Shown one piece after another: positions 18,083-27,100 of a DNA stretch of 64,000 nt; positions within the stretch are counted from its first letter, which is position 1; each line of letters starts with the position of its first letter. The notes under the pieces were generated by a model, which did not search any database, was not told where the DNA came from, and worked only from the letters and a program-made list of their open reading frames with translations. This DNA comes from Leptospira bouyouniensis (GTDB taxonomy: Bacteria; Spirochaetota; Leptospiria; Leptospirales; Leptospiraceae), in assembly GCF_004769525.1 (NCBI RefSeq), contig NZ_RQFT01000008.1, forward strand, positions 124,001 to 188,000, given 5' to 3'. The translations under genes and the position numbers were made by a program.

Positions 18083-21000
18083 ATGGAAGAAAATGAAAGC
18101 ATCACTCTAGAAGAGGCAAAAGAAAAAATTTCCTATCTGGAAAACCTCCTTAGGGAGAAGGACCAAACTACATACAAAACTTTTTTTGATCAAGACGAAG
18201 ATGCAGTTGTCGTTTTTGATTTAGAGAGTCAACTTTTCATTGACTGCAATGCTAAGTTAACCAGCATTCTTGGATTCTCAAAAGAAAAATTTTTAACACT
18301 TTCTGTCTATGATATTAGCCCAAAATTTCAACCGAACGGACAACCATCAGATGTATTGGCAGGTAAATACATTGAAGATGGTTTTAAGTACGGAAATGTA
18401 AAATTCGACTGGGTACATTTAAATGTTAAAGGAGAAGAAGTTTTTTGTGAAGTAAAACTTTTCAATTATATCAGAGAAGACGGAAAACGATTTGCAAGAG
18501 GTGTCATTCAAAAAAAAGACCAACTGCTCGAATTACAAAAGAAACTTGAAGAAAAAGAAAAACTTCTATCGAAAGTAACAAAAACGTTGCCTGCCATCAT
18601 TTATATCCAAGATCTTTCAACTAATGAATTTTTATATTTGAATAATAGTATCGAAAGTTTTTTAGGTTTTGAGGTAGAACCAATTGTTACTTATGAATAT
18701 TTAATCAAACACATACTTCATCCAGAAGATCTACATTTGATCGATGACCATGCAAAAAAAATGTTTTCTGAAAAAAACACAGATATATATGTGTTAGACT
18801 TTCGTGTCTTTCATAAAAACGGGAATATACTTTGGTTTCGCGTATGGGAAACGAACTTCTCATTCAACAAAGACGGAATTCCTACGGAAGTCCTAGGTAT
18901 AGCTCAAGATATAACCACTACTAAAAAAATTGAAATCGATTTAAAAAAACAAAATGATCTTAGCGAAGAAATTAGAAAAATTTCCAAATCAGGAGTTTGG
19001 GAGTGGAACACCAATACGAACCAATTGTTTTGGACTCCTGCTTTATTTTATTTACTAAATGTAAATCCAGATCTATTCACACCCACAATCCAAACCTTTA
19101 CTCGTTTTTTTACTCAAGATAGCCAAATTTTTTTAATTGAAGCCCTTTCTAAAGCAGCAAAGGAATTTATTCCCTTTGATTTAGAATTAGAAATCACAGG
19201 GAGCCCAAATTTCTGGGTACGTATCCAAGGAAAATCAATCCAATCCAATTCGAATGAAAATATCATCATTGGGAGTATCGAAGATATTGATGAAACTAGA
19301 AAAAAAAGGATCGCACTATTAGAAAACGAAGCACGTTTCCATCAAGTAGCAAATCAAACAGGGTTCATCATTTATGATTATGACATCAAACTTGATAAAA
19401 TCACATGGGACGGAGCTATCAAATCAGTATTAGGTTACGAAATCGAAGAATTCAATCATTTAGATATTGAAGGTTGGCTCAATCTGATCCATCCCGACGA
19501 TCGGATGTTCACAAAAGAACTATTAGCTGATGCGATTGGTACAAGAAGTCCTTATCATGCTTTCTATCGAATTCGCAGCAAAGATAATGTATACATTCCG
19601 ATTGAAGACCGAGGAACGTTTATCACGACCGATATTTCCACTGCCCCAAGACAAGTGGGGGTTTTAGAAAACGTATCTGCAAAATTTGAATTTGAATCAA
19701 AACTTCAAAGCAAAGAAGAAAGATTTCGTAATTTTTATAATTTTGCAAGCGAAGCAATTATCATCACCGAAGGTGATTTGATTTTAGATGCAAATCTTGC
19801 ATTTAGAAAACTCTTTGGTTATGAACATGTACACAAGGTTTTGGTAAGTGAAATTATCGCAGATCCACTTTGGAACGGGTTAGATACGAAGGATAAAAGT
19901 TTTTCTTTAGAGGGAATTAAAAAAGATGGTACACTCATCCCAATCCAAGTAAACAAAAAGGAATTCGAAGAAGGAAAATTTATTTTATCTTTCATCGATT
20001 TAACTTTGATCAATGAAGCTGAGTCAATCAGAGAGGCATTAAAAGAAATCAAGGATAAAAACAATCTTATCGTTTCACAAAAACTAGAACTTGAAAAAAC
20101 TATCGACGAACTCAAGTTAACCCAATCACAATTGATTCAAAATGAAAAAATGGCATCTTTAGGCCAACTGATTGCAGGCATTGCGCATGAAATCAACAAC
20201 CCAATGGGAGCAATCCAAGCATCAAGTCAACTCATTCTTGAAAATTTTAAAAATCAAATCCTTCACCAGGATAAAATCATTCAACTTCTCTCAACTATCA
20301 ATAAGAAGAAACGTGAATTATATTTTCATTGGATGGTTAATTCCTCTACCAAAAGAAACCAACTACATGGATCGGAGGCCCGAAAGCAAAAAAAATCCAT
20401 TCGCGAAAAACTAGAAATCTTTGGCTGCAAAGAATCTGAATATATTTCGGAAGAAGTTGTAGATATGGGTGTACAAGATTGTTTACCTATGATTGAACAC
20501 ATGTGCAATGAAAATGATTTTGTAGATTTATTTAACTATGGAATGGAGTACATACGCACAACTCAAAACTTAAATTCCATATTAGAATCCATACAACGTG
20601 TATCTAAGATATTATATGCACTTAAAAACTTTTCTCATTTTGATAAAATTGGAGCAAAAATGCAAACAGACCTAATCTCCAATATTGAAACAGTTTTAAT
20701 ACTCTATAACAGTCAAATTAAAACCGGTATCAAAATCATTAGAAACTTTCCAGAAATACCGGTTATCATCCCTTGTTTTCCAGACGATTTGATTCAAGTT
20801 TGGACCAATTTAATTTTCAATGCTATCCAAGCCATGAATTATAAAGGCATCTTAACCATATCTGTCAAACATCCGCCGGAAGATACACAAAGGAAAAAAT
20901 GGGTTCAAATTCTTATTGAAGACAACGGATGTGGGATCAAAGAAGAAATCAAAGATAAAATTTTTGAACCTTTTTTTACGACAAAAGAATTAGGTGAAGG

Positions 21001-21112
21001 AAGTGGCTTGGGTTTGGATATCGTAAAACGTGTTGTCCATAAACATGAGGGAAAGATCGAAGTAGAATCACAACCAGGAAGAACTGTCTTTACCATTTCT
21101 TTGCCAATCTAA
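18083..21112 (+). CDS. Multi-PAS cytoplasmic sensor histidine kinase
   Basis: About 1009 residues with no membrane segment. Five PAS-like domains run from residue 30 to 650 (PAC-type endings such as GIAQDITTTKK and GSIEDIDETRK), followed by a coiled coil (about 650-695). The H-box is GQLIAGIAHEINNPMGAIQ with His702. Between the two DHp helices sits a ~110-residue insertion containing EARKQKKSIREKLE and VVDMGVQD. The HATPase domain has NAIQAM, DNGCGI and GEGSGLGLDIVK. The ATG at 18083 is preferred to an in-frame TTG at 18074. No response regulator lies next to it, so it is an orphan kinase. Signal unknown. Confidence 0.92.
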   Translation: MEENESITLEEAKEKISYLENLLREKDQTTYKTFFDQDEDAVVVFDLESQLFIDCNAKLTSILGFSKEKFLTLSVYDISPKFQPNGQPSDVLAGKYIEDGFKYGNVKFDWVHLNVKGEEVFCEVKLFNYIREDGKRFARGVIQKKDQLLELQKKLEEKEKLLSKVTKTLPAIIYIQDLSTNEFLYLNNSIESFLGFEVEPIVTYEYLIKHILHPEDLHLIDDHAKKMFSEKNTDIYVLDFRVFHKNGNILWFRVWETNFSFNKDGIPTEVLGIAQDITTTKKIEIDLKKQNDLSEEIRKISKSGVWEWNTNTNQLFWTPALFYLLNVNPDLFTPTIQTFTRFFTQDSQIFLIEALSKAAKEFIPFDLELEITGSPNFWVRIQGKSIQSNSNENIIIGSIEDIDETRKKRIALLENEARFHQVANQTGFIIYDYDIKLDKITWDGAIKSVLGYEIEEFNHLDIEGWLNLIHPDDRMFTKELLADAIGTRSPYHAFYRIRSKDNVYIPIEDRGTFITTDISTAPRQVGVLENVSAKFEFESKLQSKEERFRNFYNFASEAIIITEGDLILDANLAFRKLFGYEHVHKVLVSEIIADPLWNGLDTKDKSFSLEGIKKDGTLIPIQVNKKEFEEGKFILSFIDLTLINEAESIREALKEIKDKNNLIVSQKLELEKTIDELKLTQSQLIQNEKMASLGQLIAGIAHEINNPMGAIQASSQLILENFKNQILHQDKIIQLLSTINKKKRELYFHWMVNSSTKRNQLHGSEARKQKKSIREKLEIFGCKESEYISEEVVDMGVQDCLPMIEHMCNENDFVDLFNYGMEYIRTTQNLNSILESIQRVSKILYALKNFSHFDKIGAKMQTDLISNIETVLILYNSQIKTGIKIIRNFPEIPVIIPCFPDDLIQVWTNLIFNAIQAMNYKGILTISVKHPPEDTQRKKWVQILIEDNGCGIKEEIKDKIFEPFFTTKELGEGSGLGLDIVKRVVHKHEGKIEVESQPGRTVFTISLPI

Positions 21113-21279
21113 CTTTATACGATTCTCATGATAATGTGTGGTCGCTAACTAAGTAAATCCAATCATTTGATTTTCATCAAAATAAACACTCTCTGATTGA
21201 TACGAAAATTAGGCCCATACCCTATCAAAGATGATTTTCATTATTGCAATTTTTTTTAATGAAATTTAAATAAGCACAT

Positions 21280-22788
21280 ATGAAAAACCTAGCTTGGTCA
21301 AAATACAAATTATTGTTAGTATTGGTGTTCTTAGTTTTATTCCAATTTATAATCAATATTAATACTTTTTATGTATCGGATCCCTTAATCAAGATGATTC
21401 AAGTAATATCATTATGGGATAACAATTGGACAACAGAAGGTATCATATACCCTGCATTTTCTTTCGATCCAGATTTCCTACTTAGTCCTTTTAATGACGG
21501 TTTTATTTTTAAAAATAACGATCGTCTCATTGGAAATTATCCCATCGCCTTTACTTTTTTGTATTCCTTATTTGGTTTTATCTCTTTTCAATACTTACCA
21601 TATTTAAACGTTCTTTTTCTTTTTCTTTTTATCCACCTATTGAACAAAAATAAAATCAACACTATTACCATTATCTACATCATATTGGGCACTATTGTTT
21701 TTCCACTCCTACTCGACTTTTCTGAGAATGGAATATTTCTTGTGTTAGGGAGTTATGGATATGTAAATTTATGGAAGGCTCACATCCATAATGAGAAAAA
21801 ACATTGGATACTTGGCAATATCTTTTTAGGAGCTTCGTTGTGGTTTCGGCTAGAAGGAATTCTTTTTTTCGCCACAATTCAATTCACTATCTTGATCATT
21901 GAATTTTGTCAGAAAGAATTTAAATTTACTAAACTCCTGAGATTCGAACGATATATTATTTTCCTTTTCATCTTAATTCTATTTCTATTGTGGAATCAAT
22001 ACAGTTATTCCCACCCATTGGGAACTCGTTACTTAGCAACTTACTCCAATTCCGGTAAATCATTCCTAACTCAGTTGCAATTATTTTTATCAATGATCTT
22101 CACTTATCCGCGTGAAAACGGATATTCATTTGGTTTTTTCCTCCTAAGTCCAATCCTATTTTTTGCTTTAATCAATTCCATAAAAGTTAGCTTCCAAAAT
22201 CGAAAGATCGAATTTCATACAATGGTTGTTAGTTTTTTTATTCTATTGGTGGGAATAACATCACCAAATGATGGTATAACGTTAACTGGAAGATACTTTC
22301 TTTTATCAATAACACCATTTGCCTTCATTTTACACGAACAATTTGAAAACTTAAAAGCAAAAAAAGTATTCTCTTATATTTTAATCACTTGGAATTTGTT
22401 AACAAGTTTGATTGTCTTAGTAATTTTTTATTTTACAAGTGTAGAATTAAGAAAAATTCAAGCCGAAGTGAAAAAAATTGAATCACCGATTGTTGTCGCT
22501 ACTAACGAATTTATATCTAGTGCTTTTGGATTATCATTAATTGAAAAAAAGGTGATTTGTGTAAGAAACAAAGATTTAGTTCCTTATTTTTATGAGAAAT
22601 TAAAAGTAACATCAGAAAATGAATTCCAGATAGTAACGGTAGCAAAAGTGACTAAATATATTGCAAACGAACAAGATATTTTTAACGAGTTATCAAAGTC
22701 TTCATCCCAATATGGATACCAATGTCAGAATGAAATCAAAGTTGGGAAAATCATGAGTCTCCAATGCAAAAAGATAAAAACAAAATAA
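21280..22788 (+). CDS. Polytopic membrane protein, putative GT-C type glycosyltransferase
   Basis: 502 residues with about ten hydrophobic segments. The first luminal loop starts NTFYVSDPLIKMIQVISLWDNNW, and acidic residues near the first loop (SDP, FDPD) fit the GT-C pattern. A short arginine-bearing segment WFRLEGILFF is typical of such transferases. It resembles a leptospiral group of putative glycosyltransferases as I remember it. The C-terminal ~110 residues are soluble. No sugar-pathway neighbours are present, so donor and acceptor are unknown. Confidence 0.6.
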   Translation: MKNLAWSKYKLLLVLVFLVLFQFIININTFYVSDPLIKMIQVISLWDNNWTTEGIIYPAFSFDPDFLLSPFNDGFIFKNNDRLIGNYPIAFTFLYSLFGFISFQYLPYLNVLFLFLFIHLLNKNKINTITIIYIILGTIVFPLLLDFSENGIFLVLGSYGYVNLWKAHIHNEKKHWILGNIFLGASLWFRLEGILFFATIQFTILIIEFCQKEFKFTKLLRFERYIIFLFILILFLLWNQYSYSHPLGTRYLATYSNSGKSFLTQLQLFLSMIFTYPRENGYSFGFFLLSPILFFALINSIKVSFQNRKIEFHTMVVSFFILLVGITSPNDGITLTGRYFLLSITPFAFILHEQFENLKAKKVFSYILITWNLLTSLIVLVIFYFTSVELRKIQAEVKKIESPIVVATNEFISSAFGLSLIEKKVICVRNKDLVPYFYEKLKVTSENEFQIVTVAKVTKYIANEQDIFNELSKSSSQYGYQCQNEIKVGKIMSLQCKKIKTK

Positions 22789-22845
22789 TTTTTTAAATTT
22801 TATTATAACATTGATGTAAAAATAGCAAAAACGATCCAATCTAAA

Positions 22846-22880
22846 TCTCCTTATCCTGTATCTTATTTAGGATAAGGAGA
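22846..22880 (+). promoter_or_regulatory. Hairpin that sequesters the Shine-Dalgarno of the VOC gene
   Basis: TCTCCTTATCCT (22846-22857) and AGGATAAGGAGA (22869-22880) are perfect 12-bp inverted arms with an 11-nt loop. The right arm contains the only Shine-Dalgarno (AAGGAG), which sits 7 nt before the ATG at 22886. In RNA the SD would be fully paired, so translation should depend on opening the stem. It could instead be a DNA operator. Confidence 0.75.
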
Positions 22881-22885
22881 GCAAA

Positions 22886-23278
22886 ATGGCATTCCAAAAT
22901 ATCCAAACTGGAATTATCACTGAAAAATTAATTGAAACAAAGGATTTTTATCAAACCTGGTTAGGTTTAGAAATAAAATTCGAAACAGAATGGTTTATTT
23001 TACTATGTTTAAAAAATCGACCTGAAATCGAACTTGCGATAATGGCGCCAAACCAACCACAGGTGAGAAAATCTTACTTTCAAAGGCCGTATCAAAATGC
23101 GGGTATGTGGTTTATCTTTGAGACAAAAGATGTAAAAGAAGAATACAGATTAATGAAAGAAAAAAATGCCCCGATCGATTTACAATTAACCGAAGAAGAT
23201 TGGGGTGATGTCCATTTTACTCTCGTGGATCCAAATGGCATTGGGATTGATATTGTCCAAGAAAGAAATATGAATTAA
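22886..23278 (+). CDS. VOC-superfamily (glyoxalase/dioxygenase fold) protein
   Basis: 130 residues, the size of a single-chain two-module VOC protein. Start FQNIQTGIITEKLIETKDFYQTWLGLEI and end DVHFTLVDPNGIGIDIVQE are typical of VOC folds; the end carries the usual DPNG turn and a Glu metal-ligand candidate. Substrate cannot be assigned; the family includes glyoxalases and antibiotic-binding proteins. It lies 41 bp before an AraC/GyrI-like regulator on the same strand. Both genes have hairpins over their ribosome-binding sites. Confidence 0.85.
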   Translation: MAFQNIQTGIITEKLIETKDFYQTWLGLEIKFETEWFILLCLKNRPEIELAIMAPNQPQVRKSYFQRPYQNAGMWFIFETKDVKEEYRLMKEKNAPIDLQLTEEDWGDVHFTLVDPNGIGIDIVQERNMN

Positions 23279-23286
23279 CTAAAAAT

Positions 23287-23325
23287 TACCATTTGATTTC
23301 CTAATTTTTAGGAGAGTAAATGGTA
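23287..23325 (+). promoter_or_regulatory. Two-tier hairpin covering SD and start codon of the AraC gene
   Basis: Outer arms TACCATTT (23287-23294) and AAATGGTA (23318-23325) form 8 bp; inner arms TCCTAA (23299-23304) and TTAGGA (23308-23313) form 6 bp around a TTT loop. The inner right arm holds the Shine-Dalgarno (TAGGAG) and the outer right arm holds the ATG at 23320. Both translation signals are thus paired when folded. It differs in sequence from the hairpin one gene earlier but has the same design. Confidence 0.7.
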
Positions 23326-24192
23326 TTTGTGAAACCAAAACCAAATCTATATCCTGTCTGGAAACAAATAGAGGAACAATTAGATAAAGAATTTGGACTC
23401 AATCAAATTGCTTTTCTAACAGGGTATAGTGATTGGCACTTCCATCGTTTTTTTAAAACTATTCAAAAAGAAAACATAAAGTCATACATCAAAAGACTAC
23501 GCTTAGAAAAAGCAGCGTATGAATTAAAGATTACAAATTTCCCGATTTTAGAAATTGGCATGGAAGCAGGATTTGCATCCCATGAAGCTTTCACTAAGGC
23601 ATTCAAACGTGTGATCGGCTGCACACCCTCTGAATTTCGAAAAAAACACCAAAAAAAGATTTCAAATGTTAACTTATCCAAACTTGACCTTCCAATCGGA
23701 TTAACAAAATTCAGCTTCCAAAAGAAAAAAATTTCATCATTTTCTATATTATATATTCGCCATATTGGTGGGTATGATTTGTTACCAGGTCCATTGCCAA
23801 ATAGCAAAGAGATGATTCAACTTACATCCTTGCTCAAAAAATGGAATGAACTAAATAATGATCATAAATGGATTGGAATCTCTCAAGATGACCCAGAAGT
23901 AACACCTAATCAGAAAATTCGTTTTGATCTCGGTTTTACCATTGGAGAAAGCCATCCAGATCTACCGAATGAATTTGGCAAACAAACTATATTAGGAGGT
24001 ACATATCTACAAGTTCGTTATACTGGAGTTTATGAAAATTTGCCCAATATTTACAATTGGATTCTCAATCACTATTGTATCGCTTCAAAACTTAAATTAA
24101 AAAACAAACCACCTTGGGAGTGTTACTTGAATCCCTTCGAAAAAGATCCAAAAAAAAGAATCACTGACATTTATATACCTTTAGAAACTTAA
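23320..24192 (+). CDS. AraC-family regulator with GyrI-like effector domain
   Basis: 290 residues. Residues 5-110 form an AraC-type double HTH (LNQIAFLTGYSDWHFHRFFK, then IGMEAGFASHEAFTKAFKR and GCTPSEFRK). Residues 130-290 are a GyrI-like/SOUL-type small-molecule-binding domain, with LYIRHIGGYD and the ending DIYIPLE typical of the family (as in Rob and BmrR). Such proteins control multidrug or stress responses. It probably forms an operon with the VOC gene. The effector is unknown. Confidence 0.9.
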   Translation: MVFVKPKPNLYPVWKQIEEQLDKEFGLNQIAFLTGYSDWHFHRFFKTIQKENIKSYIKRLRLEKAAYELKITNFPILEIGMEAGFASHEAFTKAFKRVIGCTPSEFRKKHQKKISNVNLSKLDLPIGLTKFSFQKKKISSFSILYIRHIGGYDLLPGPLPNSKEMIQLTSLLKKWNELNNDHKWIGISQDDPEVTPNQKIRFDLGFTIGESHPDLPNEFGKQTILGGTYLQVRYTGVYENLPNIYNWILNHYCIASKLKLKNKPPWECYLNPFEKDPKKRITDIYIPLET

Positions 24193-24332
24193 GCCACAAA
24201 TCAAATGGATGTTTTGCTTCGGTATAAAACAAAATGCTCCCAACTATAAATTAAATTGGAAAATAAAAGAATGTATGAAGAAATAATCATTCTCCTCTAA
24301 ATTTTTCCGTTTTCAAATCCAAAAAATCAATT

Positions 24333-24346
24333 ATACTTCCAAGTAT
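24333..24346. other. Palindrome over the SGNH lipoprotein start codon
   Basis: ATACTT (24333-24338) and AAGTAT (24341-24346) flank a CC centre, and the ATG begins at 24345. The 2-nt centre is too tight for an RNA hairpin, so a DNA operator or chance are the options. No Shine-Dalgarno is visible for this gene. The 152-bp gap otherwise shows only AT-rich sequence. Confidence 0.3.
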
Positions 24347-25169
24347 GAAAAGATTTCTGGTATTTACAATTTTGTTTCTCTTCTCTTTCCAATCTTGCGT
24401 GGTATTCCAAGCGACAAAAGTTCCTTCGAATAATTTACAAAAAACATTATCCGGTGATACGAACAAATCTCCAAAAATTGTATTTTTAGGAGATAGTATC
24501 ACCCATGGTCGTGTAAGTTATGATTATGTTGAATCAATACGGAATCATCCGAAATTTCAAAATGCATTGGTAGTGAATGAAGGGATTAACAGTAGATTAA
24601 CAGTTCAAATTTTAGAACAATTAGATTCAGTGATTCGTTTTCAACCAGACTATATTTTTATACTCATCGGTACGAATGATCTAAAGGCAACATTATCAAA
24701 GGAAGAATATGATCGATATGCAAGTTTATGGAAATTAAAGGATCCTGTAACTGAAGATAGTTTTATTCAAAATTTATCTTTGATATTAGAACGGATCCAA
24801 AAAAGTACAAAAGCCAAAATCATAGTTTCCTCTCCTCCTATTTTAGGTGAAGATCCAAATTCAATTCCATATTTACGTTCAAAACGATTTGCTGAGTTGA
24901 CAAAAGTAGTCGCAACCAAACAAAAAGTTAATTATTTGCCACTCCATGAAACTTTATCATATGAATTATCACTCCACTCTGATCTTCCAAAAAAAGCATA
25001 TGTTCAAAACACTTGGAGTATGTATTGGACTATCTTAAAGTATTATTCTACAACTGATTCATGGAATGATTTAGGAACATCTAACGGATATTATTTTTTG
25101 ACTGATGGAATCCATTTGAACGAAAGAAGTGGTCAAATCTTGGAAAAAATGATTTTAGAAACATTATAA
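24345..25169 (+). CDS. SGNH/GDSL-family lipoprotein hydrolase
   Basis: 274 residues. The signal sequence KRFLVFTILFLFSFQSC gives a lipoprotein Cys at about residue 18. The SGNH blocks are in order: block I FLGDSITHGR (catalytic Ser), block II Gly in NEGINSR, block III LIGTNDL (Asn), and block V DGIHLN (Asp and His). Family members are esterases, lipases or sugar deacetylases. The predicted location is periplasm or outer membrane. It stands alone; the substrate is not deducible. Confidence 0.88.
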   Translation: MKRFLVFTILFLFSFQSCVVFQATKVPSNNLQKTLSGDTNKSPKIVFLGDSITHGRVSYDYVESIRNHPKFQNALVVNEGINSRLTVQILEQLDSVIRFQPDYIFILIGTNDLKATLSKEEYDRYASLWKLKDPVTEDSFIQNLSLILERIQKSTKAKIIVSSPPILGEDPNSIPYLRSKRFAELTKVVATKQKVNYLPLHETLSYELSLHSDLPKKAYVQNTWSMYWTILKYYSTTDSWNDLGTSNGYYFLTDGIHLNERSGQILEKMILETL

Positions 25170-25267
25170 TTACTTTCACTGATTCTTTCACATACGGATT
25201 CTCTTCTAACCCATTGATTGGGAAATAAGGAGGGAATCCCTAGTCGAAACGAATGATACATTCAAAA

Positions 25268-25291
25268 AATTGAATTTTGAAAGATTCAATT
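25268..25291. repeat. Inverted repeat upstream of the chemoreceptor gene
   Basis: AATTGAAT (25268-25275) and ATTCAATT (25284-25291) are perfect 8-bp arms with an 8-bp centre, in the 249-bp gap between the SGNH gene and the chemoreceptor. A nearby AAGGAGG (about 25228) has no start codon within range. I see no gene in the gap. Confidence 0.3.
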
Positions 25292-25418
25292 CAGGAGAAC
25301 TACTCATCAATTGAGTGTTTCATCGATTTTCTGATTCGACATTTTTGATTTCTTTTGGTACACAATAGTTCTTTCGAAAATCCAAGTTTATTTTCGTCAA
25401 GTAAAGTGAGGGAGAGAA

Positions 25419-26999
25419 ATGGAATTAGAAACGGATGAAATCCAAAAGTTTGAACGTACATTATTCCGAAAAGGTGTTTCGTTAATTGTTTTTACAAAGT
25501 ATGGATTAGGTATCATTTTCCTTTTGGGTGTGGCTTCTAACTATGCCACAAAAAGTTTTATCCCTAACTTAATTGGTTCATTAATATTTATTCTCAATGG
25601 TGTGGTCCCGGGTTATTTTTTGAAAAAAGAAAAAGAAATTTCGAAAACATTAGCGGTTGCCATAATCTTTATCGACTTGCTGATTATTTTATGTTTTTTT
25701 TACTTAGATATCTATAATAATTATACTAAAGGTGATGCTAGCAATACATTAAGTACTGGGATATTTTATATCATTTTTATCTTTATCGCCATATACTCTA
25801 GTTTTTTATTTGAAACAAAATTGGTAATGGCAGTAGGAATCACCGCAATTTTATTATATGTTGGAGGAATTTATTTAACCCACAAATTAGGAGCCATTTT
25901 TATTCCAAAACCTTTCCCTGAAATGATCCGCGCCAATCATATAATAGTAACAACCGAAATTCAAAAAGTTATCTTCTACTCGGGAGTGATTTTTAGCTTA
26001 CGATTTGTAGTTTCGCTTATGAGAGAAATGCAAAATGATTTAAAGGCAAAACTGATTGAGACTTTTCAAAAACAAAATTTCATCGTAAATAAATCTTCCC
26101 AACTTGAAAAATCAGCAAACACGCTTGCTATGTCAGTTGAAAAATTACAATTGATGTCTGACGAACTTCACAACCAATCCCAAAACCAAGCTGCATCTGT
26201 GGAAGAAATTTCCGCATCCGTCGAAGAACTTTCTTCATCGGCAACAAGTTCGGCCAATTTAGTAGAAGACCAAGTCACTCGAGTGAAAATCGTAGACCAA
26301 AACTTTTTATCACTTCAGCACTTAAGTGAAAGTGTTAAATCGAAAACAACTCAAATTGCAAAAGATGTGAGCCATTCTGCCGATTTCAGTCGAAAAGTCA
26401 AAAATTCGTCAGACGAATTAAATGGTATTTATTCGGAACTCAACCAGGCTTTTTCCAAAGTTGAAGAAATCAACCAAATGATGTCAGAAATTGCCGACCA
26501 AACCAACTTACTAGCATTAAATGCTTCTATTGAAGCAGCGCGCGCAGGTGAACATGGAAGAGGTTTTGCCGTGGTTGCACAAGAAGTCGCAAAATTAGCA
26601 GATCGTTCGCAATCAAATGCTGGTACAATCGCAAAAATTGTGAAGGATGCTGGTTTAAAAATCAATGAGGGAACACGTTATTCCAAAGAAGTTAAGTCCC
26701 AAGTGGAAAATCAAAATAATGAATTATTAAGAATTGAAAGTGAAATCTTAGGATTAGAAGAACATGTCAATGAACAGGAAGTTTTAAACCAAAAATTAAG
26801 AGATACTTTTTCCGAACTCCATATACTTTCGGAACAAATTGGAATCATAGCACAAGAACAAATGTCTGGAAGTAGTGAGATCAATCGTGCTGTCACAGTC
26901 ATTGACGAAACCACTCAAAAATTAGCTGATTCAGTCCAACTCCTTTACGAAGAAATCAGCGAAATCCACAACCAAGCGAAACAACTCAATTTAGTTTAG
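25419..26999 (+). CDS. Methyl-accepting chemotaxis protein with polytopic N-terminus
   Basis: 526 residues. The N-terminal ~215 residues carry about six hydrophobic segments and lack the usual two-helix periplasmic sensor. There is no clear HAMP domain. The C-terminal half is a coiled signalling domain with the conserved hairpin tip [21 protein letters not shown] and [16 protein letters not shown]. It signals to CheA/CheW. GAGGGAGAG precedes the ATG. The ligand may be membrane-embedded or the receptor may sense the energy state; neither is shown. Confidence 0.93.
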   Translation: MELETDEIQKFERTLFRKGVSLIVFTKYGLGIIFLLGVASNYATKSFIPNLIGSLIFILNGVVPGYFLKKEKEISKTLAVAIIFIDLLIILCFFYLDIYNNYTKGDASNTLSTGIFYIIFIFIAIYSSFLFETKLVMAVGITAILLYVGGIYLTHKLGAIFIPKPFPEMIRANHIIVTTEIQKVIFYSGVIFSLRFVVSLMREMQNDLKAKLIETFQKQNFIVNKSSQLEKSANTLAMSVEKLQLMSDELHNQSQNQAASVEEISASVEELSSSATSSANLVEDQVTRVKIVDQNFLSLQHLSESVKSKTTQIAKDVSHSADFSRKVKNSSDELNGIYSELNQAFSKVEEINQMMSEIADQTNLLALNASIEAARAGEHGRGFAVVAQEVAKLADRSQSNAGTIAKIVKDAGLKINEGTRYSKEVKSQVENQNNELLRIESEILGLEEHVNEQEVLNQKLRDTFSELHILSEQIGIIAQEQMSGSSEINRAVTVIDETTQKLADSVQLLYEEISEIHNQAKQLNLV

Positions 27000-27100
27000 G
27001 GATTTAGATGAGACTGAATTCAGTTTTTACCTAAAACCTGTCTTTACAACTGAGAATCCTTCTAGATTTTTGGGATATTGGCAATTTATTTCTATTATAA

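Noticed and set aside
25170..25418. Possible small gene or RNA in the 249-bp gap before the chemoreceptor
   Set aside because: Only very short ORFs; the AAGGAGG has no start codon at a usable distance; no tRNA or known RNA fold recognised.
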